Source of the DNA: Caryophanales bacterium UBA1624
GTDB taxonomy: Bacteria; Bacillota_I; Bacilli_A; RFN20; CAG-826
NCBI GenBank assembly: GCA_002321395.1
Contig: DCMK01000022.1
Span: 1-8,850 of the forward strand
Direction: 5' to 3'
Length of the DNA stretch: 8,850 nt
In this document: piece after piece, positions 6,611 to 8,850 of the stretch
Numbering within the stretch: position 1 is the stretch's first letter
Layout of the letters: the number at the start of each line of letters is the position of its first letter
The notes under the pieces: generated by a model
Told to the model about the DNA's origin: nothing
Seen by the model: the letters and a program-made list of their open reading frames with translations, nothing else
The model's database searches: none
Position numbers and translations under genes: made by a program

Positions 6611-7318
6611 ATGGGAAGACATTTTGAAGTACGCGCGGCCGCGATGGCGGCCACCGCCAAAGCGAAGTCCGCCGCTTACATGCGGGCCAGCAAGGAAATC
6701 TACGCTGCCGCCAAATCCGGCGATCCCAACCCCGAATCCAACTTGGCCCTCCGCTCCGCGATCGCCAAATATCGCCGCGATGTTCCTAAGGATGTCATCG
6801 AGCGCGCCATCGAAAGGGCCAAAGGCGGAGACGCGACTGCTTATATCGAAGGCCGTTATGAATTCATGGGACCGGCTGGAAGCAACATCATCGTCGATAC
6901 CCTCACCGATAACGTCAACCGCGCCTTGGTCACCGTCCGCACGATCGTGACTCGCAAAGGCGGGAAGATGGCCTCGGTCGCCTATAACTTCGAGCTCCTC
7001 GGCATCTTGAACTTCAAAGGCAAGACCGAAGAGGAAGTCGAAGAGAACTTGATCCTTGACGACGTCGATGTCCGCAACGTCAGCGTCGATGAGAACGGAG
7101 AAGTCGAAGTCTTGGTCGCCCCCAACGATTTGGAGAAAGCCCAAGCTGCCTTGAAGGAAATCGGCGTCACCGAATTCGACCGCGCCGAAACCACCATGTA
7201 CCCGAATGAATGGGTCACCGTTCCGGAAGAGGACCTCGGCAAGCTCAAAGCCATGATGGAAGAGCTCAACGAATCCGAAGACGTTCAGAACGTTTATACC
7301 AACGTCGAAAACCTCTAA
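6611..7318 (+). CDS. yebC: YebC/PmpR family protein (YebC2/YeeI-like)
   Basis: This 235-residue protein belongs to the YebC/TACO1 family. Members have been described as DNA-binding regulators (PmpR) and, more recently, as ribosome-associated factors that relieve stalling at proline-rich stretches. Family hallmarks are the N-terminal MGRHFEVRAA with a Lys/Ala-rich helix up to KEIY (about 10-31), DPNPESNLALRSAI (38-51), VPKDVIERAIERAKGG (58-73), and DTLTDNVNRAL (96-106). The GGKMASVAYNFE stretch (117-128) matches the family's conserved GG...V.F region. The MGR start groups it with the Firmicutes YeeI/YebC2 branch rather than the E. coli MAGHSKW type. Third codon positions strongly favour C, unlike the neighbouring genes, suggesting high expression. 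It has its own promoter and terminator. Confidence 0.93.
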   Translation: MGRHFEVRAAAMAATAKAKSAAYMRASKEIYAAAKSGDPNPESNLALRSAIAKYRRDVPKDVIERAIERAKGGDATAYIEGRYEFMGPAGSNIIVDTLTDNVNRALVTVRTIVTRKGGKMASVAYNFELLGILNFKGKTEEEVEENLILDDVDVRNVSVDENGEVEVLVAPNDLEKAQAALKEIGVTEFDRAETTMYPNEWVTVPEEDLGKLKAMMEELNESEDVQNVYTNVENL

Positions 7319-7333
7319 TCCAAATAGAGCACG

Positions 7334-7361
7334 AAAGCTGGGCCCGGGCCCGGCTTTTTTT
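7334..7361 (+). terminator. Rho-independent terminator of yebC
   Basis: A GC-rich self-complementary stem (AAGCTGGGCCC paired with GGGCCCGGCTT, one G-T pair) is followed directly by a run of seven T. It begins 16 bases after the yebC stop. The innermost bases must form the loop, so the working stem is about 8 pairs. It is a textbook intrinsic terminator in the plus direction. Confidence 0.9.
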
Positions 7362-7413
7362 GTCCGTTTTCCTAATCGTCTTTCCTTTTGATCCTCTTTG
7401 TATTTAATTAGAA

Positions 7414-7475
7414 AAACGCCGTTTCCGGGTATCAAAAACAAAAAAATGCAAAAAAAGTACCCGGAAACGCTGTTT
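7414..7475. repeat. 18-base inverted repeat around an A-rich 26-base spacer
   Basis: The left arm AAACGCCGTTTCCGGGTA (7414-7431) and the right arm TACCCGGAAACGCTGTTT (7458-7475) are complementary except at two positions; the inner 12 bases (CGTTTCCGGGTA) match perfectly. The 26-base spacer is nearly all A on the plus strand. It lies between two terminators in the convergent intergenic region and is not part of any gene. It could be the remnant of a small inverted-repeat element, a protein-binding site or an extra hairpin for the opposing transcript. The loop is too large for a usual terminator. No target-site duplication is evident. Confidence 0.7.
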
Positions 7476-7544
7476 ATCTCATCCAAGTGGTCTTATCAAC
7501 GTCAAATATAGTGATGGAACCGATAAACGTCCCCTAGATATAAG

Positions 7545-7569
7545 AAAAACGGCGCGAAGGCCGTTTTCC
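7545..7569 (-). terminator. Terminator of the minus-strand DUF362 operon, bidirectional in form
   Basis: AAAACGGC (7546-7553) pairs perfectly with GCCGTTTT (7560-7567) around the loop GCGAAG. Read on the minus strand, the stem ends in TTTTTC, giving an intrinsic terminator 24 bases after the DUF362 stop codon. Read on the plus strand the stem also ends in TTTT, so it may back up the yebC terminator. A second hairpin (7565-7571 with 7579-7585, TTTCCGA/TCGGAAA) overlaps its edge and competes for three bases. Confidence 0.8.
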
Positions 7570-7590
7570 GATCGATTGTCGGAAAGGCGA

Positions 7591-8634
7591 TTACTCAGCT
7601 TTTTTGAACTCACAGGGAGCGTTGTCCAAAACGCTTCCCTCTTCCTCTTGAAAGGGCTTGAGGTTTTTGACGCAGTCGGAGGGATAAATCCGCTTCTCCT
7701 CGTTGTCCAAATCGATGAGGACATAACGGTCGTTTCCCATCCCCATTTCCTTCATGTAGGTCAATTGGCGAAGACCGTGGCGGGAAATCATGCGTTCCCG
7801 CATGGCATTGCCGTCCTCCTCGTTCATGCTGAAGATGATGTCAACGCAGGCTTGGTCGATGGCAAGAATGTCCAAGGAAGCCAGGATGCCGACGTTTGGG
7901 GTGACGACTTTTTCGGCATGGATGCCTTCGCAGTCGCAGCTGACCGACATGTTGCGCATCACGTTGATGAAGGCGATATTCTCCCCGAAATGAGCCAAAG
8001 TCGCCGCGCTGGATTCGGTCATCCTCTCCATGAATTCTTCCTGCATGATGCTCCAGGGATCGTTGCTTCCTGGGACCGAGTGGATCATGGCTTTTCCGAT
8101 TTTCCCATCCGCGCAGCCGATGCCGATGTTCTTATCCGATCCTCCGAAGCCGCCCATCGTATGGCCTTTGAAGTGGGTGAGGACCAGCATGGAATCATAG
8201 TTGACGATGTGGGATCCCATGGACATGGAAGTGAACCATTTGCCGTTGGGCACGGGAAGATTCACGGTTCCTTCTTCATCCATGATGTCCACAGGTGAGA
8301 AGTTCCATCCATTCACTTCGATGGTCTTCCGGTGCTTCTCGGTGGTGTCGCGGTCGCCTTCGTAGTAGGTGTTGGTCTCCACGATGGTCGGGTGCTCCAT
8401 CTCCGCCTCGAAGAGTTCTTTGACCCAAGGCCGCGGGATGATGTTGGGGCCGTGCTGCTCGCCCGTATGGAGTTTGACGGCTACTTTCCCGTGGAGAGAA
8501 GCGCAGATTTTGCGATAGGCCTTCTTCAATCCCTCCGCGGACAAGTCGCGCGTGAAGTAGACGATGGATTCGTTCCCGCTTCTTTTTTCATAGGGGATAT
8601 AGGTATCCCCACTTGTTTTCGTGTAATCGTTCAT
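7591..8634 (-). CDS. DUF362 domain protein without ferredoxin insert
   Basis: This 347-residue protein belongs to the DUF362 family (uncharacterised Fe-S centre proteins). Recognisable blocks: VAVKLHTGE (51-59), a His154-containing stretch leading to GGFGGSDKNIGIGC (161-174), FINVMRNMSVSCDC (222-235) with Cys233 and Cys235, and SLDILAIDQACVDII (253-267). Many relatives carry a CxxCxxCxxxC ferredoxin domain between the last blocks; none is seen here, so any metal would need to be held by the scattered Cys174, Cys233 and Cys235. No signal peptide or membrane segment is seen, so it is probably cytoplasmic. The minus-strand ATG has GGAGG (8642-8646) 7 bases upstream. The gene follows another minus-strand gene by 21 bases and probably shares its transcript. 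The reaction is unknown. Confidence 0.85.
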   Translation of the reverse strand: MNDYTKTSGDTYIPYEKRSGNESIVYFTRDLSAEGLKKAYRKICASLHGKVAVKLHTGEQHGPNIIPRPWVKELFEAEMEHPTIVETNTYYEGDRDTTEKHRKTIEVNGWNFSPVDIMDEEGTVNLPVPNGKWFTSMSMGSHIVNYDSMLVLTHFKGHTMGGFGGSDKNIGIGCADGKIGKAMIHSVPGSNDPWSIMQEEFMERMTESSAATLAHFGENIAFINVMRNMSVSCDCEGIHAEKVVTPNVGILASLDILAIDQACVDIIFSMNEEDGNAMRERMISRHGLRQLTYMKEMGMGNDRYVLIDLDNEEKRIYPSDCVKNLKPFQEEEGSVLDNAPCEFKKAE

Positions 8635-8655
8635 GCCGTTTCCTCCGCGGTTATT

Positions 8656-8850
8656 TTAGTTTGCATTTCTTGTGGGATAAAGACGGATTCCCGATCCGAG
8701 GACTTTTTCGATTTCCCTCGTCGTGGCTGAGGAAAAAGCCAGCAGCGAGACGGGTTTTCCGAAGAAGGATTCCATGGAATTCTCCATAGAGGAAAGCTCC
8801 CATTCTTCCAAACGGAAATTGCCGAATAGCAGCAGGGGGCCTTCGCTGTC
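8656..8850 (-). CDS. C-terminal fragment of an unidentified protein, cut by the window edge
   Basis: A minus-strand frame is open from the window end to a TAA at 8656-8658, giving 64 residues that start DSEGPLLLFG and end LYPTRNAN. It sits 21 bases before the DUF362 start with no promoter or terminator between, so it is most likely the upstream gene of the same operon. The composition looks coding: a hydrophobic strand (PLLLF), an acidic helix (LEEWELSSMENSMESFFG), another strand (VSLLAF) and a closing helix. This alternating alpha/beta pattern loosely recalls the end of small nucleotidyltransferase domains, but no motif supports a name. The N-terminal part lies outside the window. Confidence 0.6.
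   Translation of the reverse strand, partial: DSEGPLLLFGNFRLEEWELSSMENSMESFFGKPVSLLAFSSATTREIEKVLGSGIRLYPTRNAN

Noticed and set aside
6605..7486. A 293-residue open frame on the minus strand opposite yebC, longer than yebC itself
   Set aside because: It mirrors yebC codon by codon; the strong codon bias of yebC removes antisense stops. Its protein is low in complexity (rich in Phe, Gly, Asp, Val), has no recognisable domain and would have to run through the yebC terminator.
7446..7511. Short open frame of 21 codons starting MQKKYPETLF in the intergenic region
   Set aside because: There is no ribosome binding site or promoter, it runs through one arm of the inverted repeat, and it is too short to support as a gene.
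7576..8298. A 240-residue plus-strand open frame opposite the DUF362 gene
   Set aside because: The minus-strand frame has clear DUF362 motifs, a GGAGG site and a terminator. The plus-strand frame has no ribosome binding site and no recognisable domain.

Overview
The window reads as chromosomal sequence from a Bacillota-like (Gram-positive) bacterium of moderate G+C, perhaps an uncultured gut Bacilli or Erysipelotrichia lineage; that placement is an inference. The reasons are the gene order ecfA1-ecfA2-ecfT-truA, a YebC of the MGR...EIY type seen in Firmicutes, and strong GGAGG-type ribosome binding sites. TGA ends five of the genes and TGG encodes Trp, so the standard bacterial code applies and not the mycoplasma code. 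There are no rRNAs, tRNAs, CRISPR arrays, phage genes or intact insertion sequences.

Layout. Positions 1-75 hold only the promoter region of a GH13 alpha-glucosidase (76-1719), whose -10 element lies so close to the ATG that the mRNA may be leaderless. Next comes a tightly overlapping plus-strand operon (1776-6542): a dCMP/cytidine-type deaminase, a 72-residue two-helix membrane protein of unknown family, the ECF vitamin-transporter energizing module (EcfA1, EcfA2, EcfT), tRNA pseudouridine synthase TruA, and a PHP-family phosphatase resembling histidinol phosphatase. Every junction in this operon overlaps by 4 to 11 bases, which suggests translational coupling. A separately promoted yebC follows (6611-7318) and ends in a strong terminator.

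A 272-base convergent intergenic region (7319-7590) holds the yebC terminator, an unexplained 18-base inverted repeat around an A-rich loop, and a hairpin that can terminate the opposing transcript. On the minus strand lie a DUF362-family protein without a ferredoxin insert (8634 to 7591) and, 21 bases upstream of it, the C-terminal 64 residues of an unidentified protein cut by the window edge.

Functionally the window is mostly housekeeping: alpha-glucoside breakdown, dUMP supply for thymidylate, micronutrient import energization, tRNA modification and a YebC translation/regulation factor. No S component (substrate-binding protein) accompanies the ECF module, so it probably serves several S components encoded elsewhere. 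I see no convincing new defence or mobile system. The items most worth a second look are the leaderless GH13 mRNA, the two-helix protein, the orphan PHP phosphatase, the DUF362 operon and the intergenic inverted repeat.
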